Shown: positions 32,423 through 46,078, numbered from the stretch's first letter. The stretch is DNA of 64,000 nucleotides from Lonicera japonica (GCA_021464415.1 JAKCWG010000742.1:310001-374000), one strand, 5' to 3'. Notes: generated by a model from the letters alone, not told the origin. A program made the numbers and translations.

Positions 32423-35400
32423 ATGCGCGGAAATTTGTACATTGATCTTCGCATAAGTCCACCAAGAGGCCAACCACTACCAAGGCATCCTAGTCCTTCA
32501 CCTACTCCTTCCGAAATGGCTGACGAGGATAATGAGTCAAATACCGGAGAAAATAATAATCACGATCCTCCGGTTCGAACAATGAGGGATTATCTTCAAC
32601 CACCTCGGGCGACGTCTAATTCTTGCATCATTCTCCCCACCGGACAAGCGGGAACATTCTCCTTTAAGCCAGGTATGCTTCAACATATCCCCTCTTTTCA
32701 TGGTATGGAATCCGAAAATCCGTACTTACATTTGAAAGATTTTGAGGAAGTTTGCTCCACGTTTCGTGAGGCAAACACCAATGAGGAAGTAATGCGTTTA
32801 AAACTTTTTCCTTTCTCCTTAAAAGATAAAGGAAAATTATGGTTGAATGCTCTAAGACCGCAATCTATTCGGTCTTGGCAAGTACTTCAATCGGAGTTTT
32901 TAAAAAAATTCTTTCCCGTCCATCGGACCAACGCTTTGAGAAGGGCGATATCCAATTTTTCGCCAAAAGAAAATGAAAGTTTTTACAAATGTTGGGAAAG
33001 ATACAAGGAACTTTTAAACGCATGTCCTCACCATGGCCACGAAACATGGAGCCTTGTAAGCTATTTTTATGAATCACTCACTCCCGCCATGCGCACGTTT
33101 GTGGAAACGATGTGTAATGGAAATTTTTTGAGCAAAAGTCCGGAGGAAGCTTTGTTGTACTTTGACGAAATAGCCGAAGGTGCCCAAAATTGGAACACCT
33201 ACACGGACGAGGTTAAGGGTAAAGTTTCCGAGAGGGGGGGTTTGTACCAATTGTCAAAAGGTGATGACATTGAGTTAAAATTTCTTCAATTGTCAAAGAA
33301 AGTCGAAGCCATGGAGTCTTGTAAAATGAGGGAAAGCAGTGTAGGTACTAGCACCGTTTGTGTCATTTGTGAGAAGGTGGGACATTCCACGGAGGAGTGT
33401 CACACAATTCCGGCCTTCAAAGAGGTCCTTCAAAGTCCCTCACAAGTCAATGCCTTGAACTCGTATCCTAGACCACACAATGATCCATTTTCTCAAAGGT
33501 ACAATGAAGGGTGGAGGAACCATCCTAATTTTAGTTGGGGGGGAAATCAAAATACTCATCAAAATTCGAATGCAAATTCCTACCAACCAAGACCACCTCC
33601 ACCCCAAAACAACTCTTTTGGTCAAGCAAACCCAAACCCAAATTCAAATTTGGAGACTCTTTTGCGGCAGTTTGTAGACAAAACCAATAGAGATGTTAGT
33701 GATTTGAAAATTCAAATGTCCAAACTCACCACTGCTTTAGCAACCCAAGAAAAAGGAAAGTTTCCGGCCCAACCAATAGCTAATCCTATAGGGCAAGCCA
33801 TGATAGTTGAAGGGGAGTCGAGTGGGAATGTAGAGGAGTTAAAATCCATCACAACCCTTAGAAATGGAAAGATGATTGACAAAACTATAGTTCCTAAGGC
33901 CCAAACGCCGGTGGACATAGCCGAGTCAACACCAAGTGAAGGAGTAGAAGAAGAAAAGAATGTGAGGGAAAAGGAGGAGGAAAAGAGGAATGAGAAAGAG
34001 GACATAGAAAAAATCAGAAATAACATCAAAGTCCCTTTTCCCGAAAGGTTAAATCAACCTCATAAGGAAAATTGCAACACCGAAATTCTTGATGTGTTTA
34101 GGCAAGTCAAGATCAACATTCCATTGCTTGACGCGGTCAAGCAAATACCTTCATATGCTAAATTTCTCAAAGATTTGTGTACCACAAAAAGAAGGTTGAA
34201 TGTTAAGAAAAAAGCATTTATGACAGAGCAAGTGAGCTCTATCATGCAAGGCACTCGTATTCCAAAATTTAAAGATCCTGGTTGCCCAACCATTTCATGT
34301 TTAATTGGCAATTGTCGCATAAAAAATGCTTTACTTGATTTGGGAGCTAGTGTTAATGTGCTTCCTTTTTCGGTGTACCAACAATTGGGGTTAGGAGAGT
34401 TGAAACCCACCAAAGTGACAATTCAATTAGCGGATCGCTCCGTTAAGATACCGAGAGGGATAATAGAGGATGTTCTTGTGCAAATTGATAAATTCTACTT
34501 TCCCGTTGATTTCATTGTTCTTGATATGCAACCGGTAGCAAATCCCGCTAATGAAATTCCTGTCATTTTAGGAAGACCATTTCTTGCCACATCTAATGCT
34601 ATCATTAATTGCAAGAATGGAATTGTTAAATTGGCTTTTGGAAACATGACTCTTGAGCTAAATGTGTTCTCTTTAAGCAAACAACAAAATGATTTTGATG
34701 AAGAAAGTGAACATGTGAACATGATAGAGTCATTAGTCCAAGATCATTTTAATAATACTTACGATTTGGATTCAATGGAAGAGAATTTAACCACTTCCAA
34801 TGAATTCGATGAGTGTTTGCAAGTGTTTTCCTTACTTGATGATAAGGTTCAGGATCCGAAGGAGCAAAATGGGAGCACATCCGATCCAACACTAAAGCTT
34901 GAGGGACAAATGGAGCTCAAGCCACTGCCAAGCAACTTGAAGTATGCTTTCCTAGGTGCTTCCAGAACCTACCCTGTGGTAATCTCTTCCGAACTCTCAA
35001 AAGAGCAAGAGGTGAGGTTGGTAAGTATGCTTAATAAACATAAGAAAGCTTTTGGTTGGACACTAGCTGACCTCCAAGGGATTAATCCTTTAATTTGCAC
35101 TCACAAAATCCACTTGGAGGAAAATGCTAAACCATCTAGACAATTTCAACGCCGTTTGAACCCAAACATGCAAGAAGTTGTAAGAAATGAGGTATTGAAA
35201 TTACTAGATGCGAAAATCATTTATCCAATCTCTGATAGCAAATGGGTGAGTCCAACCCAAGTTGTACCAAAGAAATCCGGGCTTACAGTAGTAAAAAATG
35301 AAAAAAATGAATTAATACCCCAAAGAGTCACCACCGGGTGGCGAGTGTGCATTGACTACCGTAAGCTTAATGAAGTAACACGTAAAGATCATTTCCCGCT

Positions 35401-37804
35401 TCCATTTTTGGACCAAACACTCGAAAGAGTAGCCGGGCATGAATTTTACGCGTTCTTAGATGGATTCTCCGGGTACAACCAAATTGAGATTGATTTAAAT
35501 GATCAAGAGAAAACCACCTTCACATGCCCCTTTGGCACCTTTGCATATCGAAGGATGCCATTTGGGTTGTGCAATGCACCAGCGACCTTTCAAAGGTGCA
35601 TGCTAAGTATCTTTAGCGACATGGTGGAAAAGACCTTAGAGGTATTTATGGATGACTTTACCGTTTATGGTAAGTCATTCGATAATTGTTTGTTGAATGT
35701 TGAGCAGGTTTTAGAAAGGTGCATTGAGAAACAACTTGTTCTTAATTGGGAGAAATGTCATTTCATGGTGACAAAGGGTATTGTCTTAGGGCACATTATT
35801 TCGAAGAAAGGAATCGAAGTTGACAAGGCAAAAATAGAAATTATCTCAAAGCTCCCCACCCCCAAGTCAATCAAGGATGTTCGCTCATTCTTGGGGCATG
35901 CCGGATTCTACCGAAGGTTCATTCAAAATTTTAGCACCATTGCTAAACCCATGTGCAAGTTGCTCTTGAAAGATGCCCCATTTGAATGGACCAAAGAATG
36001 TGAAGAAGCCTTTGTAAAACTCAAGCACATGCTCACTACCGCACCCATCATGCAAACCCCCGATTGGAGTTTGCCATTCGAACTCATGTGCGATGCAAGC
36101 GATTACGCCGTGGGGGCGGTCCTTGGCCAAAGAAAGGACAAAAAGCCCGGGGTCATTTACTATGCAAGCCGAACTCTCAATGAGGCTCAAATGAACTACA
36201 CCACCACCGAGAAAGAACTCTTGGCTATTGTCTTTGCCCTCGACAAATTTCGGTCCTACCTCATTGGGTCTCCTATTGTCATTTTCACCGATCATGCGGC
36301 CCTCAAGTATCTTTTTACAAAGAAAGATGCAAAGCCAAGGCTTTTAAGATGGATTCTTCTCCTACAAGAATTCAATATTTTCATAAAGGATAAGAAGGGT
36401 GTCGAAAATGTGGTGGCGGATCATTTATCTCGCCTTTCATTCACCGACCACATTGAAGAGAGTGCTATTAAAGACTCTTTTCCGGATGAGCAACTATTCA
36501 CAATCTCTTCCTCACCATGGTATGCCGATATTGTGAACTTTCTTGTCACTGAAAAGATGCCAATCCATTGGAATGCCCAAGACCGAAGAAAATTCTTGTC
36601 TGAAGTCAACCGTTTCTATTGGGATGACCCGTACTTATTCAAGTATGGGGCGGATCAAATTATTCGACGATGTATTCCCAATGACGAGTTCGAAAGAGTT
36701 CTAAGCTTTTGCCATAATGAAGCTTGTGGTGGACATTTCTCAGCTAAGAAGACGGCCGCCAAGATTCTACAATGTGGCTTTTATTGGCCAACAATGTTCA
36801 AAGACGCCTACGCCTTTTGCAAAGCTTGCCCGAGATGCCAAATGTTAGGAGGAATCACAAGAAAAAGCATGATGCCTCTCAACCCGATCCTCGTAGTTGA
36901 AATTTTTGATTGTTGGGGCATTGATTTCATGGGACCTTTCCCATCCTCTTTCGGTAACCTTTATATTTTAGTAGCGGTTGATTATGTTTCCAAGTGGGTA
37001 GAGGCCCAAGCTTGCAAGAAAAATGATCACAAAGTGGTGATCCGATTTTTAAAAGAAAATATTCTTGCAAGATTTGGCACTCCCAAAGCGATTATAAGCG
37101 ATGGTGGTACTCATTTTTGCAACAAACCTTTTGAATCTTTAATGCAAAAATATGGCGTAAATCACAAAGTATCACTCGCTTATCATCCGCAAACCAATGG
37201 CCAAGCCGAACTTGCCAATAGGGAGATAAAGCAAATTCTTGAAAAGACGGTAAATCCAAATCGCAAGGATTGGTCATTGCGTCTTAATGATGCACTTTGG
37301 GCTTACCGTACGGCTTTTAAAACAATTTTAGGAATGTCTCCCTATCGGATAGTATATGGCAAGCCTTGCCATCTTCCCGTTGAGTTGGAACATAAATCAT
37401 TTTGGGAAATTAAAATGATGAATTTTGATATTGAAAATGTCGGAAGCAATCGAAAGTTACAACTTGAGGAGTTAGAGGAATTAAGGAGGGATGCATACCA
37501 AAATGCTAAGATAAGCAAAGAACGTGCAAAATTTTTCCATGATAAATCTATTTTAAGAAAAGAATTTAAACTTGGGCACAAAGTTCTAGTTTATGACACG
37601 CGTTTGCATCTCTTCCCGGGAAAGCTGAAATCACGTTGGACCGGCCCATACATTGTTCGACATGTATTTCCTTTTGGGGCCGTGAATGTTGAGGATCCCA
37701 AAACCGGCTTTGTGTTCAAAGTGAACGGACAACGCCTTAAGACATTTTTGGAATTCCCACCTCAAGAGGAGTCCACCACTCTTGAAGATCCGACCTATAC
37801 CTAA
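32423..37804 (+). CDS. Athila-type gag-pol polyprotein
   Basis: Open for about 1.8k residues; a TAG lies just upstream in frame and the first ATG is at 32423 (MRGNLYID). A TTTTTTTTTTTTAG|GTGG stretch before it looks like a splice acceptor. Domains, in rough residues from the upstream frame edge (32387): gag 90-265 ([17 protein letters not shown]), zinc knuckle [15 protein letters not shown] at 325, protease [10 protein letters not shown] near 651, reverse transcriptase with FMDDF near 1087, RNase H ([14 protein letters not shown]) near 1234, integrase HHCC near 1440-1480 and catalytic Asp-Asp-Glu near 1512, 1571 and 1607 ([23 protein letters not shown]). It ends in the integrase C-terminal region. 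No disrupted motif seen, so the enzyme set looks intact. Confidence 0.92.
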   Translation: MRGNLYIDLRISPPRGQPLPRHPSPSPTPSEMADEDNESNTGENNNHDPPVRTMRDYLQPPRATSNSCIILPTGQAGTFSFKPGMLQHIPSFHGMESENPYLHLKDFEEVCSTFREANTNEEVMRLKLFPFSLKDKGKLWLNALRPQSIRSWQVLQSEFLKKFFPVHRTNALRRAISNFSPKENESFYKCWERYKELLNACPHHGHETWSLVSYFYESLTPAMRTFVETMCNGNFLSKSPEEALLYFDEIAEGAQNWNTYTDEVKGKVSERGGLYQLSKGDDIELKFLQLSKKVEAMESCKMRESSVGTSTVCVICEKVGHSTEECHTIPAFKEVLQSPSQVNALNSYPRPHNDPFSQRYNEGWRNHPNFSWGGNQNTHQNSNANSYQPRPPPPQNNSFGQANPNPNSNLETLLRQFVDKTNRDVSDLKIQMSKLTTALATQEKGKFPAQPIANPIGQAMIVEGESSGNVEELKSITTLRNGKMIDKTIVPKAQTPVDIAESTPSEGVEEEKNVREKEEEKRNEKEDIEKIRNNIKVPFPERLNQPHKENCNTEILDVFRQVKINIPLLDAVKQIPSYAKFLKDLCTTKRRLNVKKKAFMTEQVSSIMQGTRIPKFKDPGCPTISCLIGNCRIKNALLDLGASVNVLPFSVYQQLGLGELKPTKVTIQLADRSVKIPRGIIEDVLVQIDKFYFPVDFIVLDMQPVANPANEIPVILGRPFLATSNAIINCKNGIVKLAFGNMTLELNVFSLSKQQNDFDEESEHVNMIESLVQDHFNNTYDLDSMEENLTTSNEFDECLQVFSLLDDKVQDPKEQNGSTSDPTLKLEGQMELKPLPSNLKYAFLGASRTYPVVISSELSKEQEVRLVSMLNKHKKAFGWTLADLQGINPLICTHKIHLEENAKPSRQFQRRLNPNMQEVVRNEVLKLLDAKIIYPISDSKWVSPTQVVPKKSGLTVVKNEKNELIPQRVTTGWRVCIDYRKLNEVTRKDHFPLPFLDQTLERVAGHEFYAFLDGFSGYNQIEIDLNDQEKTTFTCPFGTFAYRRMPFGLCNAPATFQRCMLSIFSDMVEKTLEVFMDDFTVYGKSFDNCLLNVEQVLERCIEKQLVLNWEKCHFMVTKGIVLGHIISKKGIEVDKAKIEIISKLPTPKSIKDVRSFLGHAGFYRRFIQNFSTIAKPMCKLLLKDAPFEWTKECEEAFVKLKHMLTTAPIMQTPDWSLPFELMCDASDYAVGAVLGQRKDKKPGVIYYASRTLNEAQMNYTTTEKELLAIVFALDKFRSYLIGSPIVIFTDHAALKYLFTKKDAKPRLLRWILLLQEFNIFIKDKKGVENVVADHLSRLSFTDHIEESAIKDSFPDEQLFTISSSPWYADIVNFLVTEKMPIHWNAQDRRKFLSEVNRFYWDDPYLFKYGADQIIRRCIPNDEFERVLSFCHNEACGGHFSAKKTAAKILQCGFYWPTMFKDAYAFCKACPRCQMLGGITRKSMMPLNPILVVEIFDCWGIDFMGPFPSSFGNLYILVAVDYVSKWVEAQACKKNDHKVVIRFLKENILARFGTPKAIISDGGTHFCNKPFESLMQKYGVNHKVSLAYHPQTNGQAELANREIKQILEKTVNPNRKDWSLRLNDALWAYRTAFKTILGMSPYRIVYGKPCHLPVELEHKSFWEIKMMNFDIENVGSNRKLQLEELEELRRDAYQNAKISKERAKFFHDKSILRKEFKLGHKVLVYDTRLHLFPGKLKSRWTGPYIVRHVFPFGAVNVEDPKTGFVFKVNGQRLKTFLEFPPQEESTTLEDPTYT

Positions 37805-39217
37805 CAAGTATAGGTGATGTTATATATACTTTTATAAAAAAAACAAAAAAAAAAAAAAAAAAAAAAACTTTTGCTTTATTTTCTTTCCTTCCTTTTTGGG
37901 TTTGGTTTGATAAACATGATATGAGGATTGAAATGTGGTTGTAATGCATACATGTTATGTTTTATCTAATTCTAACCCGTTTGTTTTTGTTAGTGTGTAC
38001 ATATAGTAATTTTGCTTTGAAAAATAGCTCTCTTTTCCTCATGAAAATCGAAAAGCCAAATGGGAGAATGCCAATTTCTCGTTCTCTTCACATTGAGGAC
38101 AATGCGTTCTTCAAGTTGGGGGGTAATGTACTTAAACTTTAATGGCTTTTCAATTTCTGAATTTTTCATGCGTGTAGAGCTTAAAAAAAAAAAATTGAAA
38201 GTTTGAAATATGGTGATCATTTTTTTTTTTAGAATTGTCTTTGAATTGATGGTTTTTGACATGAAATTCTTAATTCGGATAGGTAGTTGAGTGATAATCT
38301 CCATGGCATTGCTTTATTTAGATTCTTGAGCCTTGTAGTTTCCTATGAATATGCATAATGTTGTGGTTTGATTTAGTCTTTGGTATCACATAGAGTGATT
38401 TTCATCTTATGTAGAGAGAAATAATGTTCAAATGCAATAAAAGCTCTTTCGAAAAGATCCTCCTTAGAGGGGACACATGCATGGCACTCAAAAAAAATTT
38501 AAAAACTTGGATGACTTTTAAACTTAATATTGACTTTAAGCTTCACTTGACTAAATTCATAAGTCATTTTGTCTAATATTAAGGATAGGCAAAGGTTACC
38601 ATATGGAAAAGGGGTGAATAGCTTCCTTTGTGCATTTAAAAAAAAAAAAAGAAGAAGTTATGAATGCAAAATTACAAAGTGAGACCGCTGCCCTCCATAG
38701 AGATGCAAACCACCTTGAGCTAATTTAGCAAAAAGTCCAAGTAAAAGATAAAAAAAAAAAAAAAAGTGCTTAAAATTGACAAAGTTCTTGAGCTTTTGTT
38801 TTTGAAAGATTTCTCTCTTCCACTATTGATGAATAGAACTATTTGTGATTAAGAATGATTGTGTCAAAGATCCATATACATAGTGTGTTCAAATGGGAAT
38901 GTGGAACTAGTTTCTAAAGGAGATTGTAAGCAATGGAGATCGTTATTCAAATGCCAACATTCCGGAAATTGTAATAGTAATGCCAAACACTTAAATCAAT
39001 TCATGAAAATGCTTCAATTCTACTACTTAGATTTCAAACTTCGGATGTTTGTGGGTATCATCACTGTAAACCCTCACGAGACAAACCTCGTCTTCTAAGG
39101 GAACTTGGGAGTTTTTAAAATGGCTTAGTGCATTTTATCAATGCATTTTCGGATATTATATATAGCTATTTTTATTTTGCATGCTAAGGGACTAGCAAGA
39201 GATAAGTCGGGGGGAGT
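37805..39217 (+). other. Athila 3' untranslated interior, no env frame
   Basis: 1.4 kb without an open frame of env size. Contains TTGAGGACAATGCGTTCTTC followed by AAGTTGGGGGGTAATG (38093-38129), an internal polypurine-like tract of a kind common after pol in Athila/Tat elements, and several poly-A runs. Confidence 0.6.
39206..39217 (+). promoter_or_regulatory. Athila polypurine tract
   Basis: GTCGGGGGGAGT directly before the 3' LTR. Confidence 0.75.
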
Positions 39218-40985
39218 TGATAAACGCTTAATATTGTCATTCATTTGCTCATTTTCGGAGTTGTTTGACGCGTTTATTTCTCTAAAATACTCGGTTTGCC
39301 AACTTATTTCGCGATTAGTCTCGTAGCACTTTTGTATTTAACAATGCTTGGAAAGGCATATTTTTGTGTTTATTTTGGTGTCTTTAGATTTCAAGAAATA
39401 TTGTATTTAATACAATATTGGAATTTTCCATGGACAAAAAGAATTCAAGAAAGTCTCTATGTCCATGTGATTAAAGAGCATCCAAGAGAGAAAGTCTCCA
39501 TGTCCATGTGATTAAAGAGCATCCAAGAGAGAAAGTCTCCATGTCCATGTGATCAAAGAGCATCCAAGAAAGTGGAATTCTCCACCAAAAATAAACAATA
39601 AAAATAAAAATAAAAAAATAAAAATAAAAAGCATTGTTTATTATTTTAGCATCCAACACAACTCTCCTATTTATAGTCTTCATTGTTGTGTTGGAGAGGG
39701 GACTTTATTACTTCTCATTTCTCAATTTATAGAGAGCTTGTAATAGTTTTATTTTCTAGAGAGAGAAATGGAGTTCACTTTTATAATTCTTGTCTCTACA
39801 TTTATTATGGAGTAAATTTCTTTGCTAAGGCTAAAAGATGAAGTTTGCAATGCATTAATTATGTAAGTTCAATTCTCATTCCATTGTTAGTATTGTTAAA
39901 TACTTTTTGAATCCTTCATCTTCTCCATTTTTTCAACCATTCATAAACTAGTAAGATAATTTTCATATGATGATTTGACTTTGTATGCCTTGTATACATA
40001 GATCTCAAGCATTAATGAGAAAATGATACACTTGTGTATTTCTTACTAGCTTATGTCCATTCTTTCTTTGAATGAGATACTTTTCATTGCCAAGCATGAT
40101 TAGTTTTTGAATATTCATGGAAACACCATAAATTTGAGATTTTTATCTTTTAATACTTTAATGATATGTTGAGTGCTTTCTATACTTTATGTGATTTTAA
40201 GACTCATCATCTTCTTAGTTAAAGTATTGCCAAAGAGGATCTTTTAAATTTATGTCATAAAAAACTTCATTAATCATTTTAAGGATTCAATTTGTATTTA
40301 TCAAATAAGTCTATATAGGACGGTTTGACCTCCACCTAGACCTCCCAATCTTAGACAAATGAAATGTTATGATTTATCGAGCTAAACTCCTTGTAGTTGG
40401 CCATTTTCATAATCAAGTCATTTGCCTAGGGGAAACTAACAATGAGTTCTTAAATGCCTAGTTTAAATTTATGCCTTTTATTTTTGTGTATTTTAAGTTT
40501 GAATCTTGGTTGATATTATGTGGGAATGGGTTGCACTTGCTTCACACCCTTTGTCACAAGATAAAAATGAGAGATACACTTGTGTTGATATTTGCTTACA
40601 TCCTTTCTTTATATGGCATTTATATGGGAATGGGTTGCTTTTGCTCCACACCCTTTTGCTTAGAAATGGGTAAAATATTCAACACTTAGGAATTGCATTG
40701 AGAACTTTGAATGAGATTGATTTTACTTAACTTTGCAAAACAAATGAATTCTATAATGCCTTAGCCTTTTCTCATCTATTGTTACATCATTTTAATTTTT
40801 ATTGCAAGACTTTAAAATCAACCATTAAAATCAACCAATTAAATTCTCTTCACAAAACCTTGGACTCGTAATCACCACATCGTCTTTCCGACTATCCTTG
40901 TGGTTCGACACTTGGACTTACCAAGTATTATAACTTGACAACCTGCACTTGGGTACCTAAGCACGGAAGTATTTTCGGCGCGTCA
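39218..40985 (+). repeat. 3' LTR of Athila-type element
   Basis: 1768 bp, one visible substitution against the 5' LTR. Confidence 0.95.
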
Positions 40986-40990
40986 AGGAA

Positions 40991-41617
40991 TGAAAAACGT
41001 GTATTTCTAATATCTTAGTCATAGTTCAACCTCTGTACATTTTGACTAGCCCATTTTTTGGTTTTTTAAAATTAGTTAGCAATATTAATTTTATTCACTC
41101 CAATATTTTGAAAACGGTGATAAAATATTAATGTCTATGGAAAAAGGCAGCAAAGTTTTTCTCAAAAAATGATGTCAAATAACAATTTTGTTTACTTTAT
41201 AAATAGTAGTTCTCATTTCTAATGATTTGGGATAATTGGAAATTGCTTTACTAAGGAATTTTATACCATTTACAAAGTCTCTTTTAAAAGGGTAAAATGC
41301 AAGACAAACCCTGAAGTTTAGGGTCCTTTGCAACTTAAACCTCAATGTTTCAATTTTGGCAAGATGAACCCTAAAGTACAATTATGACTTCAATTCATAC
41401 CTTCCGTCCAAATCTGTTTCCATTATTGGACGGAATGTTGCGTGGACTACCAACATACACAATGAGTTGAACTCCAATGATGAGTGGGCTTTAAAAATGG
41501 AGCAAAAATCATCCCCTTTGCATCGATCTCCCGAATAAAACCCTAAAATTCTTTTTGAACCCTAATTCCGTAAAGCATAAGAGGTGAGCTGGAGACCAAA
41601 GAACCCCAATTCTATAG
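40991..41617 (+). other. Spacer with a possible MULE end
   Basis: 41289-41460 (ACAAACCCTGAAGTTTAGGG, then TTTGCAACTTAAACCTCAATG and TTGGACGGAA) has the look of a plant MULE terminal region followed by a gene leader. No inverted partner was found downstream. Confidence 0.35.
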
Positions 41618-41925
41618 ATGCGAGAACATGCTCTTGTGGTCTCAATGCCGTGGTTCGAACGTCATAGACAGTTGCAAATCTAGGAAGAAGGTTCGAAGAA
41701 TGCGAACAATTTGGGGTAAATAATTATTTGTAAATAGTGGTAACAGTTCTTCATGCTCTTCTTTCTTTTTAATCTTCGTTTTTTATCTTGTATTCCTTTC
41801 TAAATATAGAGCATTGGTAGCTATGGAATTTTGTGTGGGTTGATCCGCCTATGTGTGACCTAGCAGGAAAAATAATTTTTGGTTTGATTGGTAGGGCGGC
41901 CAACAATTGGGAAATCGAGGTTCAA
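41618..41925 (+). pseudogene. GRF-type zinc-finger protein remnant
   Basis: First exon (41618-41720): CSCGLNAVVRTS, then TAG where the family has Trp, then T-x-AN-x-GRRF-x-x-C. This matches the zf-GRF pattern CxCG...TSWT-x-xNPGRRF-x-x-C. A GT donor follows (GGG|GTAAAT). After an ATATAG acceptor (about 41807) the second part reads FVWVDPPMCDLAGKIIFGLI, the usual W-VDPP-C continuation, then a stop. Small GRF proteins are widespread in plants, many linked to MULEs. Broken by the TAG. Confidence 0.6.
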
Positions 41926-43082
41926 GGCTAAAAGGAAGAGAGAAAAACCTATAATTTTTGCTGGGTCATGGGTCATCATTGTTTTCTTGTTCAGTAAACA
42001 GTAGGTGAAAATGTTAGTTTGTTGAAACAATGGGGTTTTGTTTTGTAATGGTGGAAGTAGTGTTTTTGGCTTTTTACTATGAATGAAATTGTACATAGTG
42101 CTCTTGTTTTAGTGCTTTTTGCACATGGAAGTCCTATTTCTTCCCTTAAAGCTAAGAATGAAATGGAATGTAGTGCTTTTATTATGAAGCTGCAATGATG
42201 TTAATTAATGAAATGAAGTTATTGTTTTGTTAAGAATTGACAATTTTTTGGTTTGATTGTTCCACAATTGCATTCATTGAAATCCATCGGAACTCATCCA
42301 CAAGAAACAAGAAAAGGGAAACAAGAAACAACAAAGTCATGCATAAAATCCTTTTCAACTTTTACCACTTAACTAGTAATAGTAGAGTTACTGAAAAACC
42401 ATTAAGCCCAAAGTACTTGCGTAAAACTATGCATCTTGCATCAAATATACCCACAAAGTACTTGTAAAAAAATAAAAAATATGCTCTTGGCATTTACCCA
42501 AAAGTACTTACAAAAAAGCTATGCATCTTGTATCAATATACCGCTAAAGTGCTTACCAAAAAAAAAAAAAGGACTTCAAAATATTAATCATATACCACAT
42601 TAAAAAACTATAGCTTTTACGCCAAAGTACCTAGACAAAAAAACATTATGAAAGAACTTTCCACTACTTTTTGAGAAAGGATTCTTATAGTAAAGTTTCA
42701 TTCCCCCCTCCGCACATCATGCTTCCTTCTTTATTTCTTCCTCCTTGATTGGTAACTTGAGAAGTTTGAGAACTCTGTGATCTTAGTGGAGGGACAAATC
42801 CTGTATTTCCATAATATGCCTGAGATCCTCTCTTGGCCTGATAGAGAGATTTTAATTAAACAAAATTAATGAGAGGAGGTACGGATTCATTTATTAGAAT
42901 TTGTAGAAAGACCTGCCAAAACAACACGTGACACGATATTTAATAAGTTGGTATCAATTAAAATTCGTTAACTCATTATCACCCGTTAAGACCCCATAAT
43001 TATAAAGACACGTGTATTATATTATATATATATATACATACATGTCACATATATTTTCTAATCTATCTATGTATATACCTGT
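41926..43082. other. Spacer without a clear gene
   Basis: AT-rich. 42700-42850 on the minus strand reads QAKRGSQAYYGNTGFVPPL and SQSSQTSQVTNQGGRNKEG after an acceptor-like CTATCAG. This is a low-complexity Ser/Gln-rich end like that of some MULE transposases, but I cannot place it. TA microsatellite near 43020-43036. Confidence 0.4.
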
Positions 43083-44774
43083 CACTACAAGAAAATTTAT
43101 TTTTGCCAACAAAAATTATTTCGTCGATAAAGAAGCTTTTACCCGACAAATTTGATTACTTGTTGGCTAAACACACGTGCCAAATCTAAAATTTTGGCGC
43201 CAATTTAAGCCGACAAACTAGTTTTTTGCTTGACAAAATCTTTGTCGCGAAAGAACTATTTAGTTGGGGGGAACTTTGGCGGGTGTTTTTCGCTTTGGCG
43301 AAAACTTTGGCCGAGAATTAAATTAAAAAAAATGTATTTTGTCGGCGAAAACTTAATATTTATTTATTAATTAATGTAATTTTCTTATTTTTTTATCGGG
43401 AAACCTAAAATATAAATCTAATGAAATAGACGTGCGTAATTAGAATTTAATGAAAGCTTCCCAATTAACATCGCGCTCTCTTTCGCAATTGATCATAAGC
43501 CCTAGAAACTTCAACAACCACTGATAAACCTACCCCTTTCGATCCCCACCACAGAAAACCCTCCCATTCGATCCCCACCGCAAAAAACCCTCCCCTTCGA
43601 CCCCACCGCAATAAACCCTACCTTTGATACACACCAGCAGCACTCTTAATTATACTGTACAATTGGAGGCACTCTCATTAAAGTTACTCTCTAAGGTAAT
43701 GCTATACGTTAGTAATATAAAGTTTTGGTTCTTAATAATGTTTTATATTAAATGGCATTGATCTCCAATTCACCTTTAATTTGGGTGATTGTGGTAGGGT
43801 TTTTGGGATTTAGCTTAAGTTATAGATTATGTTTTGATCTTTTATTATGTTATGTAATTTTGTGTTTTAGTGTTTTGTAGTCCCTTAAACTTCTAATCAC
43901 AAGAAGCTACATACTATTATTATAGGTAAGTAGTTTATAATCCACGCAATGCGTGGGTGTCTAAATTAAACCAAATATGAACCGTTTCGAGCACTGTCTT
44001 GAATTTCTTTACTTTCGAAAAAATCAGAAAATTGTGCTTTTGTAGACTTAATTAAGAAGATGAATCAATAGGGCTATATATACATATATATATATGTGTG
44101 TGTGTGTGTGACAGGAAAATATAATATTAAAATTTTTTTCCATCTGTTGCTTTGTGCAACAATTAAATGGAGATGCCCCTTTTGATAAACAATCGGTTCT
44201 ATTAGTAAGGAGGGGCTTCACTGTCCTTTTTGTTGTAGAGAAGACTGCCTTTGGGAATTTTTTTTCTTTTAGACTTTTTATCAAACAGGAATGTGCACCT
44301 TTCGATGGCCAGCCTTTTTTCCATCAATAATCACCTCATTCCCACAGCTTTATGCTGCCTCTGGTTCTACAACAGCTGGTATATGTTAATTAGCATTGCC
44401 AACAAAATTCAAAAAAATATGCAGGTGCACAGCTGCCTCTATTGTTTGCCTACATTACAATTCACTATGGTCAAATCTGCTGCTCTTGTTTGGTTCCAGA
44501 TAACATTGCCCAAAAAAAAGTACTTATTACATGTGTTCCCATGTAGTACTGCTATGAAATAGAAAAAAGAAAAAAAATGTCAATGAATGGGAAAAGAACA
44601 AATAAGATATTGCTATTAAGATGGGGAGTACTTAGATAAACATGTGGTTTGCATGTCCTTTGAATCCCACCCCTATTTAATTGTTTATTTCTCTCCAGTT
44701 TAGCTACTACATATATCCTATGCTTTACCAATATTAGTTATTTCTTCTCGAGTATGTTTGTTACTACTACATTC

Positions 44775-45033
44775 GAGTTAATTACATGTAACTCCCTCAA
44801 AGTTTGACCTGTTTTGCACCTTTAAACATAAAATTTGGAAAGACACTCATAAAACCATGAAGTTTTGAGCGTGTTTCACTTTTGTCCATTTTTAAACGGA
44901 CCGTTTAAAACTCTAACGGAAATGGTCATGTGCGGGGTATAACCATCATTTTCTTCTCATTTCCTCCTCCTCCACTTTCCCTCCACCTAATTCAGCCATA
45001 TGCAGTAAAAAATGAGCAAAAATAGATAAGAAG
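44775..45033 (+). repeat. Left TIR of Pack-MULE
   Basis: Pairs with 46079-46358 on the opposite strand with small indels, ending at AAAAATAGATAAG. Contains TTTAAACGGACCGTTTAAAA, itself nearly palindromic. Confidence 0.88.
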
Positions 45034-45227
45034 TTTTCCTCTTTCCCCATTTTCCCTCCATCAGTAGTTGTTCATTTTTTTTCCAGCTACAATAAATTCA
45101 TCCTCCCCACTTTGACCAATTTTTTTTCTCTCTCAAGGCAGTTAATCAATTTCAATAGAATATATATCTTGTAATTTACTTGAAGCAAACAAACAAACAA
45201 AATCTTGTAATATAATTAGGCAGAGCC

Positions 45228-45609
45228 ATATACAACTTGCTCGTAAACTGCTCCAATTGCCATGTTCCCTTACAGCTTCCCCTCGGTGCCAGATCTATAT
45301 GATGTGCCTTATGCCAGGCTTTCACTAACGTTGCCGATCCACGCTTTGCCTTTCCATCTCACGCTCCTCCTCCTATGTCCACTCCCTCCCCCTCCCAAGC
45401 CACTCCCCCTACCCCTTCTCCTTACAACCACACACCGCCTGGGCCTCCTCCGCTGTGCACATGAGGAAAAAAGGGGCGATCATCAGAATATCGTACAAGT
45501 ATTCGAGGAACGCGCGAGCATATAAGTTGTCTGAATGATTCCAAGTGTATGAGACATTTGTTGATTAATAAGTTTCAGTTTCCAGAAGCTTCCATTCTTA
45601 TGCTCACCG
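45228..45609 (+). pseudogene. Captured type I metacaspase exon (LSD1-type zinc finger)
   Basis: Reads IYNLLVNCSNCHVPLQLPLG, ARSI-stop-CALCQAFTNVADP, a Pro-rich stretch (PYNHTPPGPPP), then CMRHLLINKFQFPEASILML just before CACCG|GTAATTCC. This is the N-terminus of plant type I metacaspases: an LSD1-like CxxC...CxxC finger, Pro-rich linker and the start of the p20 caspase-like domain. Lesions: ATA in place of the expected ATG (45228), TGA within the zinc finger, TGA after PPPLCT, and a frame change before CMRHLL. The catalytic His/Cys region is not present. The retained donor implies capture from genomic DNA. Family members regulate programmed cell death with LSD1; this fragment cannot encode a protease. 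Confidence 0.85.
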
Positions 45610-46078
45610 GTAATTCCTCTCTGTTTTCCCCCAGTTGTTTATAGCTTGAATGTTCATATATCATTTAGAACCTGTGATACACGATGGGTTTGGGTTCTCC
45701 TCCATCACCATTCTCGCTATCTCTCTTCTCCCTCGATACTTGATGAAGCTTCTTTAGCTCTAGCAACTGTAAGGTTATGTCAAAATCCCTAACTGAAGTT
45801 GAATTTGGTGGTTTTTGAAAAGAGGGAAAATTGTCCAATTGGGTTTTGTTGGAGACCCAAGTGTCTCTTTAATAGCATTGGATTAAATGTTTTTCGGTGA
45901 AGAGTGATAAGTTGTAATGGATTCGATTGAATGGGTTTTACGAATTAGGGTTTTGAAGAAGAAAATAAATTAAAAGAATGAAGAGAATGGAGTTTACTTA
46001 GGAGAGCCTATACCAATTTAGAGAGAAAATGGAGGTGGATACAAATAATAATTATACTTTGGAGTGCAATTGCTCTGC

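Larger units (their letters stand above)
30484..40985 (+). mobile_element. Ty3/gypsy LTR retrotransposon, Athila type
   Basis: 10,502 bp. LTRs of 1768 bp (TGATAAACGC...GGCGCGTCA) differ at one position I can find (A at about 31076, G at 39810). Exact 5-bp TSD AGGAA at 30479-30483 and 40986-40990. tRNA-Asp-type primer site, uninterrupted 1.8k-residue gag-pol, G-rich polypurine tract. Gag type, long LTRs, tRNA-Asp primer and DLGA protease fit Athila-like elements. It lies 0.2 kb downstream of copy B. Confidence 0.95.

Noticed and set aside
33712..34413. Minus-strand frames within the Athila polyprotein
   Set aside because: Shadows of a well-supported plus-strand gag-pol; no family resemblance.
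37805..39217. Possible env gene after Athila pol
   Set aside because: No frame over about 80 codons and no signal peptide or membrane protein pattern.
45262..45525. An 87-residue frame inside the Pack-MULE
   Set aside because: Out-of-frame reading of the captured metacaspase exon.
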